From Brucella thiophenivorans (GTDB taxonomy: Bacteria; Pseudomonadota; Alphaproteobacteria; Rhizobiales; Rhizobiaceae), in contig NZ_NNRJ01000014.1 in NCBI RefSeq assembly GCF_002252445.1, positions 104,660 to 168,659 on the forward strand: a stretch of DNA of 64,000 nucleotides, given 5' to 3'. Under the pieces are notes generated by a model. That model saw nothing but the letters and a program-made list of their open reading frames with translations, made no database searches and was not told the DNA's origin. Shown here in pieces: positions 12,183 to 21,710 of the stretch. Made by a program: the position numbers and the translations under genes. Positions within the stretch are counted from its first letter, which is position 1; each line of letters starts with the position of its first letter.

Positions 12183-13640
12183 ATGGCAATGGGTTTCATC
12201 AAGAAAATGTTCTCCTTCGGCAAGAAGGAGGTCGAGGAAAAGCCGGTCGAACAGCCCGCTCCTGATGCCCTGGAAGCGGCTTTAGAAACACAGCTTCCTG
12301 AAACCGTCGAAGCGCCTAGCGAAACCGAAAACACCGTCGTTGAAGTGGTTATTTCCGAACCGGAAGCACCAGTCATCGCCAGTGAGCCAGAGCCTGAGCC
12401 GACTGACGAGCCTGCGGCTGAACCGGTTGAGGAAGAGAAGGCAGAACCGGAGCATCCGGTTGCCGAGATCGAAATCCCGATTGAACAGCCTCCGGTGATG
12501 GAACCAATCGCGGTTGAAGCACTTGCGCCAGAGCCTGAACCTGTTGCTGAACCCGAACAGGTTGAAGTCGCGAAAGCTGCTGAAGTTTCCGAGGCACCCG
12601 TTGTAGAGGAAATAGTCGAGCCCGCACCTCAGCCAGAGCCGGTAAAACCCAAAAAGGTCAAGGTCGCCAAGGCCGTTGAAGAACATCAGGACGAAGCGCC
12701 GATTGAGGCAGCGCCTGAACCAAAGCTTTCCTGGTTCGAGCGTTTGCGTCGCGGCCTGCTGCGTTCATCGAATTCATTGAGTGATTCCATCAGCGGCATT
12801 TTCACCAAGCGCAAGCTTGATGAAGACACGTTGCAGGATCTAGAAGACGTGCTCATTCAGGCCGATCTCGGCCTTGAAACCGCCATGCGCGTAACAGATG
12901 CACTGTCGTCTGGTCGCTACGGCAAGGATGTGACCGGCGAAGAAGTCCGCAACATCATGAGTGCGGAAATCGAGAAGGTACTTGGTCCGGTTGCCAAACC
13001 GCTTGAGCTGGATCTCTCGCACAAGCCGCATGTCATTCTGGTTGTCGGCGTCAACGGAACCGGCAAGACCACCACCATCGGCAAGCTTGCTGCAAAGCTG
13101 ACCGCTGGTGGCCTAAAGGTCATGCTTGCAGCGGGCGATACATTCCGCGCCGCCGCCATTGAACAGCTTCATATCTGGGGCGAGCGCACTGGCTCGCCGG
13201 TTGTTTCGAGCAAACTTGGAGCGGACGCGGCAGGTCTTGCTTACGATGCATGGCAGCAGGCAAAAGATGCAGGCAGCGACGTCCTCATCATTGATACCGC
13301 CGGCCGTTTGCAGAACAAGGCCGAACTGATGGACGAGCTTGCAAAGATCGTTCGCGTTCTTGGCAAACACGACCCGGAAGCACCGCATACCGTTCTGCAA
13401 ACACTAGATGCCACCACCGGGCAAAATGCACTCAATCAGGTTGAGATTTTCAAGAATATCGCTGGCGTCAACGGCCTTGTCATGACCAAACTTGACGGCA
13501 CAGCACGCGGCGGCATTCTGGTGGCAATTTCGGCCAAACACAAACTACCGATCTATTTCATCGGCGTCGGCGAAGGTGTCGACGATCTGGAACCCTTTGC
13601 GGCCAATGATTTTGCCCGCGCTATCGCAGGAACAGCCTGA
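12183..13640 (+). CDS. ftsY: Signal recognition particle receptor FtsY
   Basis: SRP receptor GTPase that docks ribosome-SRP complexes at the inner membrane. It has 485 residues. The N-terminal amphipathic start [18 protein letters not shown] is followed by a Glu/Pro-rich acidic A domain to about residue 175, then the helical N domain ([19 protein letters not shown]). The GTPase G domain follows with [15 protein letters not shown] (P-loop), DTAGRLQNK and [15 protein letters not shown] upstream supports 12183 as start, but the ATG two codons later (MGFIKK) is possible. Its TGA overlaps the ispZ ATG by one base. Confidence 0.97.
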   Translation: MAMGFIKKMFSFGKKEVEEKPVEQPAPDALEAALETQLPETVEAPSETENTVVEVVISEPEAPVIASEPEPEPTDEPAAEPVEEEKAEPEHPVAEIEIPIEQPPVMEPIAVEALAPEPEPVAEPEQVEVAKAAEVSEAPVVEEIVEPAPQPEPVKPKKVKVAKAVEEHQDEAPIEAAPEPKLSWFERLRRGLLRSSNSLSDSISGIFTKRKLDEDTLQDLEDVLIQADLGLETAMRVTDALSSGRYGKDVTGEEVRNIMSAEIEKVLGPVAKPLELDLSHKPHVILVVGVNGTGKTTTIGKLAAKLTAGGLKVMLAAGDTFRAAAIEQLHIWGERTGSPVVSSKLGADAAGLAYDAWQQAKDAGSDVLIIDTAGRLQNKAELMDELAKIVRVLGKHDPEAPHTVLQTLDATTGQNALNQVEIFKNIAGVNGLVMTKLDGTARGGILVAISAKHKLPIYFIGVGEGVDDLEPFAANDFARAIAGTA

Positions 13641-14296
13641 TGCAACACCCGGTTTTTGAGCGCGATCCTTCACAAAAGACCGAAGCCGAACGCAAGGAAA
13701 TCGCACCGCTTCTCAAGCTTGCGCTGGAACTTGGACCGCTTCTGGTATTCTTCTTCGCCAATGCGCGCGGCGAAAATCTGATCGAGCGTTTTCCAGTTCT
13801 TGCACAGATTGGCGAGCCGATCTTTCTTGCAACCGCACTATTCATGGTTGCGACCGTTATCGCACTGGGCGTCTCATGGTCGCTGACACGCACGTTGCCG
13901 ATGATGCCGCTCATTTCCGGCATCGTAGTTTTAGTATTTGGCGCGCTGACCCTCTGGCTGCACAACGATACTTTCATCAAGATGAAGCCCACGATCGTCA
14001 ACACGCTGTTTGGCGCAATTCTGCTTGGCGGACTTTTCTTCGGTAAATCCCTGCTCGGCTATGTGTTTGATTCTGCCTTCAAGCTAGATGCCGAAGGCTG
14101 GCGGAAGCTCACTTTCCGCTGGGGCCTGTTCTTCATCTTCCTCGCGGTGGTGAATGAAGTCGTCTGGCGCAATTTTTCGACCGATGCCTGGGTTTCCTTC
14201 AAGGTCTGGGGCATCATGCCGATCACCGTTGTCTTCACACTTTTACAAATGCCGCTTATCCAGAAGCATACATTGCCAGAAGCTAAAAAAGACTGA
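13640..14296 (+). CDS. ispZ: Septation protein A / intracellular septation protein IspZ (YciB)
   Basis: Polytopic inner-membrane protein needed for normal septation and envelope integrity. It has 218 residues and five or six hydrophobic helices, with family motifs [33 protein letters not shown] and the C-terminal [16 protein letters not shown]. It starts in a TGATG overlap with ftsY, the common alphaproteobacterial ftsY-ispZ pairing, so the two are co-translated. gloB follows after 20 bp with its own strong ribosome-binding site. Confidence 0.94.
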   Translation: MQHPVFERDPSQKTEAERKEIAPLLKLALELGPLLVFFFANARGENLIERFPVLAQIGEPIFLATALFMVATVIALGVSWSLTRTLPMMPLISGIVVLVFGALTLWLHNDTFIKMKPTIVNTLFGAILLGGLFFGKSLLGYVFDSAFKLDAEGWRKLTFRWGLFFIFLAVVNEVVWRNFSTDAWVSFKVWGIMPITVVFTLLQMPLIQKHTLPEAKKD

Positions 14297-14316
14297 AACA
14301 TTTTGAGGAGAAAGCC

Positions 14317-15087
14317 ATGTTACGCTTGGACATTGAACAATTCATCTGCCGCAGCGATAATTATGGCGTTCTCATCCATGATCCTGAAAGCGATCTGACA
14401 GCGGCCATTGATGCACCCGATGCAAAAGCCATTGAAAGCGCTCTCAAACGCCGTGGCTGGACGCTCGATTTCATTTTCACAACGCATCATCACCTTGATC
14501 ACGTCGAAGGCAACGAGGCGCTGAAAGCCAAATTCGGCGTCAGCATCATCGGACCAAAGGCTGAGCTAAACAAAATCCCGACACTTGACCGTACCGTTCA
14601 GGACGGCGACGAGTTCACCTTCGGACTTTTCAAGGTGAAGGTGATTTCCACGCCCGGCCATACGGCAGGCGAGATTTCCTTCTATCTGCCGGAAGCAAAG
14701 ATCGTCTTCACCGGCGACACGCTTTTCGCACTCGGCTGTGGACGGCTGCTGGAAGGAACACCCGGCACGATGTTCCAGTCGCTGCAAAAGCTTGTGGCCC
14801 TTCCGGGAGACACGACAGTCTATTGCGGCCATGAATATACGCAGAGCAATGCCCGTTTTGCCCTCACCATCGATCCCGACAATTCGGCGTTAAAAGAGCG
14901 TTCAGCGGAGATTGCGCGGCTGCGCGCGGCTGATAAGATGACGCTACCCACCAGCATAGCGCTTGAAATGGCAACCAATCCGTTTCTGCGTTGGCACGAT
15001 GCCCGCATTCGTGCACGGCTCGATATGCAGAATGCAACTGACGAAGCTGTTTTTGCGGAAATCCGTAAGCGCAAAGATTTATTCTAG
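14317..15087 (+). CDS. gloB: Hydroxyacylglutathione hydrolase (glyoxalase II)
   Basis: Metallo-beta-lactamase-fold thioesterase that hydrolyses S-lactoylglutathione to lactate in methylglyoxal detoxification. It has 256 residues. The binuclear metal motif is TTHHHLDHVEGN (about residues 55-66), then GHTAGEISFY, FTGDTLFALGCGRLLEGT and CGHEYTQSNARFAL. The C-terminal domain closes with the KRKDLF-type end seen in the family. GAGGAG is well placed before the ATG. It is the fifth gene of the dapF-gloB run. Confidence 0.95.
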   Translation: MLRLDIEQFICRSDNYGVLIHDPESDLTAAIDAPDAKAIESALKRRGWTLDFIFTTHHHLDHVEGNEALKAKFGVSIIGPKAELNKIPTLDRTVQDGDEFTFGLFKVKVISTPGHTAGEISFYLPEAKIVFTGDTLFALGCGRLLEGTPGTMFQSLQKLVALPGDTTVYCGHEYTQSNARFALTIDPDNSALKERSAEIARLRAADKMTLPTSIALEMATNPFLRWHDARIRARLDMQNATDEAVFAEIRKRKDLF

Positions 15088-15096
15088 GATTCTATC

Positions 15097-15609
15097 ATGA
15101 CAAAGATTTTCACGATGAAACGCTTCAAAAATGCAAAACGCTTCCAGACCGCAGCCCTGCTCGGCCTCTCGCTTGTTATCCTGCCGCAATCCATCAAAAC
15201 AGCTTTTGCGGAAGACATTCTTGCGATTGCTACGCCTTTGCAAACACCAGCAGAAATCAACAATTTCAAGCTCAGCGAAGACCTGCTGGACCGTATGTTG
15301 AAAATCCATAACAAGCTTGAAGATATGCAGCTTTCACCAACCGCGGAAGAAGGCCTGGATGCGCGACCTTCAATGGATTCCATGGTCAAAAGCATTGAGT
15401 CGCGCCCGCAGGTCGTCGAAGTGATGAAGGCGGAAAATATTGCACCCCGCGATTATCTTCTGGCCTATTTCGCAATGATGAGCGGGCTTGCAGCAGCGGA
15501 TGCCGAAGAAGAAGACCAGCTTGTCGATGAAGTGAAGCAAATCAACCCCGAGCATGTCACCTTTGCCAAGCAAAATGGTGATCGTATCCGCGAACTGATT
15601 GGCGAATAA
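15097..15609 (+). CDS. Secreted hypothetical protein, 170 residues
   Basis: I do not recognise the family. A Lys/Arg-rich start leads to a hydrophobic stretch TAALLGLSLVILPQS and a cleavage-like AFA|ED near residue 38, so export to the periplasm is likely. The mature part is acidic and alpha-helical, with LSEDLLDRMLKIHNKLEDM and a C-terminal EEEDQLVDEVKQINPEHV. No cysteine or metal motif is seen. It starts 9 bp after gloB and ends just before a bidirectional terminator, so it is probably the last gene of the unit. Confidence 0.75.
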   Translation: MTKIFTMKRFKNAKRFQTAALLGLSLVILPQSIKTAFAEDILAIATPLQTPAEINNFKLSEDLLDRMLKIHNKLEDMQLSPTAEEGLDARPSMDSMVKSIESRPQVVEVMKAENIAPRDYLLAYFAMMSGLAAADAEEEDQLVDEVKQINPEHVTFAKQNGDRIRELIGE

Positions 15610-15619
15610 GTTTTTAAAA

Positions 15620-15655
15620 AACCGGCGAAGGAAACTTCGCCGATTTTGTTTTTTT
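15620..15655 (+). terminator. Rho-independent terminator between secreted protein and zntA
   Basis: CCGGCGAAG-GAAA-CTTCGCCG is followed by ATTTTGTTTTTTT on the plus strand. An A run precedes it, so it may also work for the convergent zntA transcript. The zntA stop codon overlaps its T tract. Confidence 0.8.
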
Positions 15656-17921
15656 AAGAAGGCTGCCTCAACAAACGCAGCGCATTGATCGTCACCAGAA
15701 CGGTTGCGCCCGTATCAGCCAGAATGGCTGGCCAGAGGCCAGTGATCCCCAGCACTGTTGTCACGAGAAACACAGCTTTCAGCCCAAGTGCGATTGCAAT
15801 GTTCTGATGAATATTGCGCATGGTCCGCTTGGAGAGATCAACCATCGCGGCTACATCGCCCACACGTCCGTGCAGCACGGCTGCATCCGCCGTTTCCAGC
15901 GCCACATCGGTACCGCCACCCATGGCAATGCCAACATCAGCCGCTGCAAGTGCTGGCGCATCGTTGATACCATCGCCAACCTTGGCAACGATCTGGCCTT
16001 CATTACGCAACTCGCCAACGATACGTTGTTTGTCTTCTGGCAGTAGTTCGGCGCGCACTTCGATGCCCAGATCCTTGCCGATAGCTTCTGCCGTGCGACG
16101 ATTATCGCCGGTCAGCATAACGGTCCGAATACCGGCATCCTTCAGCGTTTTTAGCCCGGCAATCGCATCGGCACGTGGCTCGTCACGCATGGCGATAGCG
16201 CCCGCGATTTTGCCATCTGCCACCAGAACCGAAACAGTCTTGCCTTCGTCGTTGCAAGCCGCAATCCGGACGGCAAGATCATCGGGAATGGCGGAAATTT
16301 CATTGGCAGCTTTGCGCGAACCCAAAAACAGCTCAATTCCGTCAGCAGTACCTGACACGCCCTTGCCGCCATGCGCTTTACCCGTCGAAACAGCGGAGAT
16401 TTTCAGGCCACGCGCATCCGATGCATCAACAATCGCCAGAGCCAGCGGATGGCTGGAACCTGCATCAAGCGATGCAGAAAGACGCAGCACTTCTTCTTCT
16501 GAAAGTGCGCCAGACAGAACATCCGTTACCTGCGGCTTGCCTTCTGTCAGCGTGCCGGTTTTGTCGAAACAGGCGGTCGTAATCTTGCCTACGGTTTCAA
16601 GTACCGCACCACCTTTCAGCAACAGCCCACGCCTCGCACCGGCCGAAAGCGACGCCGCAATCGCCGCAGGCGTCGAAATAACCAGTGCACAGGGGCAACC
16701 GATCAACAGAATGGCAAGACCTTTATAGATCCATTCATCCCATGCGCCACCCGCCAAAAGCGGCGGCAGGATCGCAACGAGTGCTGCAACAATTACCACG
16801 CCCGGCGTGTAATAGGTCGAGAAGCGATTGATGAAGCGCTCGGTCGGAGCCTTGGCTTCGTGTGCTTCTTCCACCAGCCGCACAACACGCGCGATGGTGT
16901 TATCTTCAGCCGCAGCAGTCACTCTGACCCGCAGCACACCATCGCCATTGATGGTGCCTGCAAAAATGTTGTCGCCCACCGCTTTGCCAACCGGCGTGCT
17001 TTCGCCCGTCACTGGCGCTTCATCAATAGCACTTTCGCCAGCGATAATCTCACCATCTGCGGGCATACGATCGCCCGGACGAACAGCAATCACATCGCCC
17101 ACTTTAAGCTCTTCCGCAGGCACTTCTTTTGTCGAGCCATTGCTTTCAAGAAAAGCAATCTTTGGCACTAGCGTGGTCAACGACTGAATACTGGCGCGCG
17201 CCTTGCCAGCTGCAACGCCTTCCAGCAATTCCCCCACCAAAAACAGGAAAACGACAGCAGCAGCTTCTTCCGTTGCACCAATGATAACCGCACCAATAGC
17301 TGCAATGGTCATCAGCATTTCGATGGAAAATGGTGTGCCGTTGATTGCAGCCGAATAAGCGCGCTTCGCAATCGGTATAAGCCCGATCAGCATGGCTGCC
17401 GTGAAGGCCCATAATGCAATCGGCGGATAAAGATGACCGATAATGTAAGCCAGCACCAGACCGCCACCACAGGCAAGCATCATCTGACCCTTGTCAGTTT
17501 GCCACCAACGCTTCGACTTTGCGCGGGCGGTTGGCTTCGATGTCGCATCAGCAGGTGATTGTACGCTGGCCTTATAACCAAGCGCTGACACTTTGGCGGT
17601 AATGTCATCAAGGCTCGCTGAGCCGTCATGATTGACGGTCATGGTGCCATTGGTGACGGAAACTGAAACATCCTGCACGCCGCCAACGCGTCGCACAGCG
17701 GTATCGATCTTCGTAGCACAGGATGCACAATCCATGCCCTCGACACGAAACCGCAGGCTATCGGCACTGGCTACGATCTGCTTTGTTTCGGTTTCATCAT
17801 GCTCATGCTCATGCTCATGGTCGTGATGATGGCCGCTACAGCCAGCATGATCATGGCTATGTTCATGACCGTTGTCGTGATCGTGGTCGTGGTGTTTTGC
17901 GCGTTCGGTATGGCTCATCAT
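15654..17921 (-). CDS. zntA: Zn/Cd/Pb-exporting P1B-type ATPase
   Basis: Heavy-metal efflux ATPase of the inner membrane. Features in order are a histidine/aspartate-rich N-terminus (about residues 9-45), one heavy-metal-associated domain with GMDCASC, membrane helices with the CPC motif in LIGCPCALVIST, the phosphorylation site DKTGTLTEG, SSHPLAL (the HP motif) and GDGINDAPALAAADVGIAMG. The CPC plus His-rich tail fits the P1B-2 Zn/Cd/Pb class, not copper. A start at 17984 would lie inside the MerR-type promoter. I therefore chose the ATG at 17921 (MMSHTERAK) or the adjacent one at 17918, giving about 755 residues. It is divergent from its MerR regulator. Confidence 0.93.
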   Translation of the reverse strand: MMSHTERAKHHDHDHDNGHEHSHDHAGCSGHHHDHEHEHEHDETETKQIVASADSLRFRVEGMDCASCATKIDTAVRRVGGVQDVSVSVTNGTMTVNHDGSASLDDITAKVSALGYKASVQSPADATSKPTARAKSKRWWQTDKGQMMLACGGGLVLAYIIGHLYPPIALWAFTAAMLIGLIPIAKRAYSAAINGTPFSIEMLMTIAAIGAVIIGATEEAAAVVFLFLVGELLEGVAAGKARASIQSLTTLVPKIAFLESNGSTKEVPAEELKVGDVIAVRPGDRMPADGEIIAGESAIDEAPVTGESTPVGKAVGDNIFAGTINGDGVLRVRVTAAAEDNTIARVVRLVEEAHEAKAPTERFINRFSTYYTPGVVIVAALVAILPPLLAGGAWDEWIYKGLAILLIGCPCALVISTPAAIAASLSAGARRGLLLKGGAVLETVGKITTACFDKTGTLTEGKPQVTDVLSGALSEEEVLRLSASLDAGSSHPLALAIVDASDARGLKISAVSTGKAHGGKGVSGTADGIELFLGSRKAANEISAIPDDLAVRIAACNDEGKTVSVLVADGKIAGAIAMRDEPRADAIAGLKTLKDAGIRTVMLTGDNRRTAEAIGKDLGIEVRAELLPEDKQRIVGELRNEGQIVAKVGDGINDAPALAAADVGIAMGGGTDVALETADAAVLHGRVGDVAAMVDLSKRTMRNIHQNIAIALGLKAVFLVTTVLGITGLWPAILADTGATVLVTINALRLLRQPS

Positions 17922-17984
17922 CTGCCCCAGAAAATTGCCCAGAAATGGTCTGGCACGGCTTCTCTCTTGAATTCTCTGAAACAA

Positions 17985-18015
17985 GGTTTACATCCTCTAG
18001 TGACTAGAGGAGCAA
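17985..18015 (-). promoter_or_regulatory. MerR-type operator/promoter for zntA
   Basis: On the minus strand TTGCTC (-35) and TAAACC (-10) are separated by 19 bp, the stretched spacing typical of MerR-activated promoters. The spacer holds the dyad CCTCTAGTGACTAGAGG (17994-18010). The layout resembles what I remember of pbrA/zntA-type promoters. It supports metal-induced activation of zntA. Confidence 0.85.
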
Positions 18016-18022
18016 GAGAAAA

Positions 18023-18448
18023 ATGATCACCAATGTTCCGATTGGCGAAGCGTCAAAAGCCAGCGGCGTGAAAGTGCCAACTATCCGTTATTATGAGCAA
18101 ATCGGGCTGCTGCCAGCGCCACCGCGCACCGAAAGCAATCGCCGTCTTTACGATAATAGCGATATTCAGCGCCTTTTATTCATCCGTCATGCACGGGATC
18201 TGGGCTTTGAAGTCGATGCAATCCGCACGCTTCTCGATCTTCAGGATAATCCCGACCAGTCTTGTGCAGCCGCTGATTCTATTGCCCGTATTCGCCTGAT
18301 CGATGTCGAAAACCGCATTGCAAAACTGATGTCGTTGAAAACGGAGCTACTACGCATGCTCGATTGCACGGCACATGGCCGCATCGACCAGTGCCGGGTT
18401 ATCGAAATCCTCGGCAATCATGAGGAATGCCTGCATCCGAAGCATTAA
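18023..18448 (+). CDS. MerR-family Zn/Cd/Pb-responsive transcriptional regulator
   Basis: Dimeric activator with an N-terminal winged HTH (IGEASKASGVKVPTIRYYEQ), a long coiled-coil helix (residues about 85-112) and a metal-binding loop. It has 141 residues. Cysteines are at 81, 115, 124 and 136. The first three match the C-x33-C-x8-C pattern of ZntR/PbrR/CadR, with LDCTAHGRIDQC as the loop. The C-terminal tail NHEECLHPKH adds further possible ligands. It is divergent from the efflux ATPase with the operator between them. Whether it prefers Zn, Cd or Pb cannot be told from sequence alone. Confidence 0.9.
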   Translation: MITNVPIGEASKASGVKVPTIRYYEQIGLLPAPPRTESNRRLYDNSDIQRLLFIRHARDLGFEVDAIRTLLDLQDNPDQSCAAADSIARIRLIDVENRIAKLMSLKTELLRMLDCTAHGRIDQCRVIEILGNHEECLHPKH

Positions 18449-18461
18449 CAATGCAAAGCTA

Positions 18462-19286
18462 TCACTGAATTTTCTCGAACCGCGTTGCTTCGATTTTCAG
18501 CGTACCAAGTTGCGTACCGATGCGCGCCACAACGGGCGCATAAATGCCGGAGTCACCCAGAGAGGCGAATGAAATGGTGATCTTGGAGCGGTTTGCGAGA
18601 TAATCTATAGCCTTTTTGCCCTTCTGATAGCCAGAAATCGGCACGAATTTTGCAGAACAGATTACCGATTCGCCCGTAAAGCCCTTCGTGGTGAAGGATT
18701 CCGTTCCGTTGAAACTCAACTTTATATCAGCGCGGGTCTGCCCATCAAAAACCTGAAGCGTACGATTGCATACGGCTTTGGGATCTTTTGTTGGAATCAT
18801 CAACGCGCTCAACGGATCGCTCACATTGATCAGATCATTGGGTCCACTCTCCACCCACGGATCGCGCTTTTTAACCGGTGGCACATTTTCAGAAGTGGTC
18901 ACTTTACCACCTGCAAAACGTATCATAGTGCTCTTGTTCTTTCGCCCATGCTTGTAAGCAAGATCAAAAGCCGATGGTGTTACTTTGCTTTGAGAAGAAC
19001 TTCCACCGACATAAACCGTACCGTCCGTATCGTCAAAAATCCGTGCAATGCCTGAGGTTTTAAAGCGCCCATTGACGCCATAATTAGGACCCTTAACAAC
19101 TGTTTCGATCGCGGATCGCGCGATGGAAAGCCCAAACATCGAAATTTCATATTCAGTTCGATAAAGATCGTCTGCCTGAGCCGCGCTTGCCCCAATAGCC
19201 ACAATCGCCACACCGGCCAACATCGCAACACTGCGCTGCATGTTCCGCTTTTTAACCGGTTTCAGGAAATGCGATTGTTCGATCAT
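18462..19286 (-). CDS. DUF3108 domain-containing periplasmic protein
   Basis: A 274-residue exported protein. The N-terminus has a hydrophobic signal (MLAGVAIVAIGASAAQA) ending in AQA|DD. The mature part starts DLYRTEYEISMFGLSIARS, the opening strand pattern of DUF3108 beta-rich proteins, and includes IDYLANRSKITISF near the end. Its function is unknown and it is thought to be envelope-associated. Two starts are possible: ATG 19286 (used here) and ATG 19241, which gives a more compact signal peptide (MQRSVAML). It is convergent with the merR gene, 13 bp apart. Confidence 0.82.
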   Translation of the reverse strand: MIEQSHFLKPVKKRNMQRSVAMLAGVAIVAIGASAAQADDLYRTEYEISMFGLSIARSAIETVVKGPNYGVNGRFKTSGIARIFDDTDGTVYVGGSSSQSKVTPSAFDLAYKHGRKNKSTMIRFAGGKVTTSENVPPVKKRDPWVESGPNDLINVSDPLSALMIPTKDPKAVCNRTLQVFDGQTRADIKLSFNGTESFTTKGFTGESVICSAKFVPISGYQKGKKAIDYLANRSKITISFASLGDSGIYAPVVARIGTQLGTLKIEATRFEKIQ

Positions 19287-19543
19287 GCCAGATTTTCCTT
19301 TCGCAATATCTGCCCCGACAGTTTACGCCCCATGATGCCGCAAAAACCGATTCTGTTTGCGTGGGAGATACTGTCACGTAATCTTTGAGATTCTGACTAT
19401 AAATAGCGCTTAATCTACGTAAGATTCATGTTCTTCACTCTCTGTCGAACAGGAAAAACCGGCGAAGTTATGATCGTGCGGGGCATCAAAGCTTGTTAAA
19501 CGCCGTAAATGCGCGGCTTTAAGCCTTCATAGCGGAATCTGTC
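19287..19543. other. Intergenic region upstream of the rpmB promoter
   Basis: Together with the rpmB leader this makes about 414 bp without a supportable gene between the divergent DUF3108 gene and rpmB. Short open frames here have no coding signature. Confidence 0.5.
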
Positions 19544-19572
19544 TTGACTGTTTTCGCTCCTGTCACTATAGA
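19544..19572 (+). promoter_or_regulatory. Strong sigma-70 promoter for rpmB
   Basis: TTGACT (19544-19549) and TATAGA (19567-19572) are spaced 17 bp apart, near consensus. They leave a leader of about 120 nt before rpmB. Confidence 0.75.
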
Positions 19573-19700
19573 AACGCGACTTTCCCAATAGGCCGCCTGT
19601 CCGAGATCGCGCGCCAGCAGCAATAAAACTGCTTTGATCGCATTGAATTCGGACATTCGAGTCGGGGCCTGAGAAACAAAAATTTGAAGGTGAGACCAAA

Positions 19701-19994
19701 ATGTCCCGCGCTTGTGAATTGACCGGCACTTCGGTCCAGTACGGCAACAATGTAAGCCACGCGAACAACCGTACGCGTCGTCGCTTCCTGCCAAACCTCT
19801 GCAACGTTACGCTTATGTCCGAAGCACTCGGCCAGAGCTACCGTCTTCGCGTTTCCGCTTCTGCTCTGCGTTCGGTTGAGCATCGCGGTGGCCTCGACGC
19901 TTTCCTCGTCAAGTCCGACGACAAGGAATTGTCGCAGCGCGCTCGTCTTCTGAAGCGTCAGATCGCTAAGAAGCAGGCTGAAGCTGCTGCATAA
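19701..19994 (+). CDS. rpmB: 50S ribosomal protein L28
   Basis: Large-subunit ribosomal protein, 97 residues, the long alphaproteobacterial form. The N-terminus [29 protein letters not shown] is characteristic, with [13 protein letters not shown] in the middle and a basic C-terminus. AAGGTGAG precedes the ATG. A strong promoter lies upstream and a strong terminator follows, so it is a single-gene unit. Confidence 0.98.
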   Translation: MSRACELTGTSVQYGNNVSHANNRTRRRFLPNLCNVTLMSEALGQSYRLRVSASALRSVEHRGGLDAFLVKSDDKELSQRARLLKRQIAKKQAEAAA

Positions 19995-20017
19995 GCAATT
20001 GGTTTTCAAAATTTGAC

Positions 20018-20048
20018 AAAAAAGGCTGACTCACGTCAGCCTTTTTTA
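20018..20048 (+). terminator. rpmB terminator
   Basis: AAAAAGGCTGAC-TCAC-GTCAGCCTTTTTT is a perfect stem with a T tract, just after rpmB. Confidence 0.9.
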
Positions 20049-20074
20049 CTGGTGACATCACCCAGGATAAAAAA

Positions 20075-20731
20075 ATGTTTAATGCAAGCCCTGCTTTGTC
20101 CCGGCTTTTGCCGGCCATATTGTGCATGTGTGCGGCCGTCGCTGCCTCCAATATCCTTGTGCAATATCCATTTGAGCATTTCGGCCTTGGCGAATTACTG
20201 ACCTATGGTGCTTTCACCTATCCGGTTGCATTCCTCGTCAATGACCTGACCAATCGCCGTTTTGGACCAGCAGCAGCACGAAAAGTCGTTTATACCGGTT
20301 TTGTGCTCGGTGTCGTCATGTCAATCTGGCTCGCAACACCGCGTATTGCCATTGCTTCCGGTTCGGCATTTCTGATCGCGCAGTTGATGGACATCACAGT
20401 CTTCAACCAACTGCGCCAGAAGACATGGTGGAAAGCGCCTTTTGCCGCCGCCATGTTTGGTTCGGTCGTTGATACGATCCTGTTCTTCTCCATTGCCTTT
20501 GCCGCACGCTTCGCATGGATCGACCAAATGACCGGCTTGCCCGATTCATCACTGACCGATCCCGCAGCTTTTCTTGGTCTTGGAATGCCGCTCTGGGCTT
20601 CGCTGGCTATCGGCGACTTCTTCGTGAAGGTTGTTATGGGAACCTTGATGCTGGTGCCCTATGGTGCAATTCTCGCCATTTTCGCTCCAGCGCTTTATGC
20701 GCCTGATCGGTTGAAAACAAACAAGCGTTAG
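20075..20731 (+). CDS. yhhQ: VUT/YhhQ-family transporter (queuosine precursor transport)
   Basis: Inner-membrane protein of 218 residues with about six helices. E. coli YhhQ imports the queuosine precursors preQ0/preQ1. The family signature TYPVAFLVNDLTNRRFGPAAARKVVY (residues about 47-72) is clear, as is the C-terminal IGDFFVKVVMGTLMLVPYG. The start ATG follows CCCAGGATAA. It lies after the rpmB terminator. I see no preQ1 riboswitch in the short leader. Family membership is sure; the substrate is inferred from the E. coli homologue. Confidence 0.85.
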   Translation: MFNASPALSRLLPAILCMCAAVAASNILVQYPFEHFGLGELLTYGAFTYPVAFLVNDLTNRRFGPAAARKVVYTGFVLGVVMSIWLATPRIAIASGSAFLIAQLMDITVFNQLRQKTWWKAPFAAAMFGSVVDTILFFSIAFAARFAWIDQMTGLPDSSLTDPAAFLGLGMPLWASLAIGDFFVKVVMGTLMLVPYGAILAIFAPALYAPDRLKTNKR

Positions 20732-20811
20732 CCCGATCTTCACAATCCGTTTATCTTAAGAAAAACTGATTTCATTAAAGTGATGCGCCCCCTATATACG
20801 CTCCTCCGATA

Positions 20812-20836
20812 AGTCGGCAGAATTAATCTGCCGACT
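20812..20836 (+). terminator. yhhQ terminator
   Basis: AGTCGGCAGA-TTAA-TCTGCCGACT is a perfect 10-bp stem followed by ATCTTTATT, about 80 bp after yhhQ. Confidence 0.7.
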
Positions 20837-20954
20837 ATCTTTATTGGATTAGATTTCTATATTGTTCACAGCAAGCATTATCTGCATGGTTTTATTTACC
20901 GCGCGGATTTCATGTATATGTGGAGATATTTATATTTAGAAAAAGGTTAATTAG

Positions 20955-21695
20955 ATGTCCGCTAATAGAGAAAAACTCCCGCTCGTCATCATCACCGGCG
21001 CAAGTTCCGGTATAGGTCTTGCAGCAGCAAAGCTGTTTGCTGATCGCGGTCACCCATTGCTGTTGCTGGCCCGCCGTCTCGACGCAATGGAAAAGCTGAA
21101 ACTGCCAAACACACTTTGCAAATCCGTTGATGTAACCGATCGCAAGGCACTCCTTGCAGCCGTTGCGGAAGCCGAAGCAAAGTTTGGCCCCGTTGATGTC
21201 ATCGTCAACAATGCGGGTGTTATGCTGCTGGGCGATGCAACGAAGCAAAATCCCGATGAATGGGACCGCATGCTTGAAGTCAACGTCAAAGGCTTGCTCA
21301 ACGGTATTCATGCTGTCTCCGCTGGCATGGTTGCACGCAAACACGGCACCATCATCAATATCAGTTCGGTCGCCGGACCTAAGACATTTGCTAATCACGT
21401 TGCCTATACAGCCACGAAATTCGCTGTGCATGGCTTGTCAGAAAACCTGCGCGAAGAGCTTTCAGCCCATGACGTGCGGGTTGTGACGATTGCGCCGGGC
21501 GCTGTTGAAACTGAACTTCTAAGCCACACCAATGATGCAAGCATCAAGGCTGGTTATGAGGACTGGAAGAAGAGCATGGGTGCGCCTGTGCTTGCGGCAG
21601 ACGATGTCGCACGCGCCATCCTCTATGCCTATGACCAGCCGCAGGGCGTCTGCATTCGTGAAATCATGTTGGCTGCAACCCGCCAGCAAGCATAA
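20955..21695 (+). CDS. Short-chain dehydrogenase/reductase (classical SDR)
   Basis: NAD(P)-dependent oxidoreductase of 246 residues. The cofactor motif TGASSGIGLAAAKLF is at residues about 14-28, NNAGVM near 90, and the catalytic Ser/Tyr/Lys lie in NISSVAGP and YTATKFAVHG. AAAAGG precedes the ATG. The sequence resembles YdfG/serine-3-dehydrogenase-like SDRs, but the substrate is unknown. It is a single gene bounded by the yhhQ terminator and a repeat-derived palindrome. Confidence 0.88.
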   Translation: MSANREKLPLVIITGASSGIGLAAAKLFADRGHPLLLLARRLDAMEKLKLPNTLCKSVDVTDRKALLAAVAEAEAKFGPVDVIVNNAGVMLLGDATKQNPDEWDRMLEVNVKGLLNGIHAVSAGMVARKHGTIINISSVAGPKTFANHVAYTATKFAVHGLSENLREELSAHDVRVVTIAPGAVETELLSHTNDASIKAGYEDWKKSMGAPVLAADDVARAILYAYDQPQGVCIREIMLAATRQQA

Positions 21696-21710
21696 AAAGG
21701 GGCAACAAGC

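Noticed and set aside
17797..17905. Repetitive CAT/GTG-rich DNA as a tandem repeat or CRISPR-like array
   Set aside because: It is the codon pattern for the histidine/aspartate-rich N-terminus of the metal ATPase. No spacer-repeat structure exists.
20049..20074. preQ1 riboswitch before the YhhQ-type transporter
   Set aside because: The leader after the rpmB terminator is only about 26 bases, with no preQ1 aptamer pattern.
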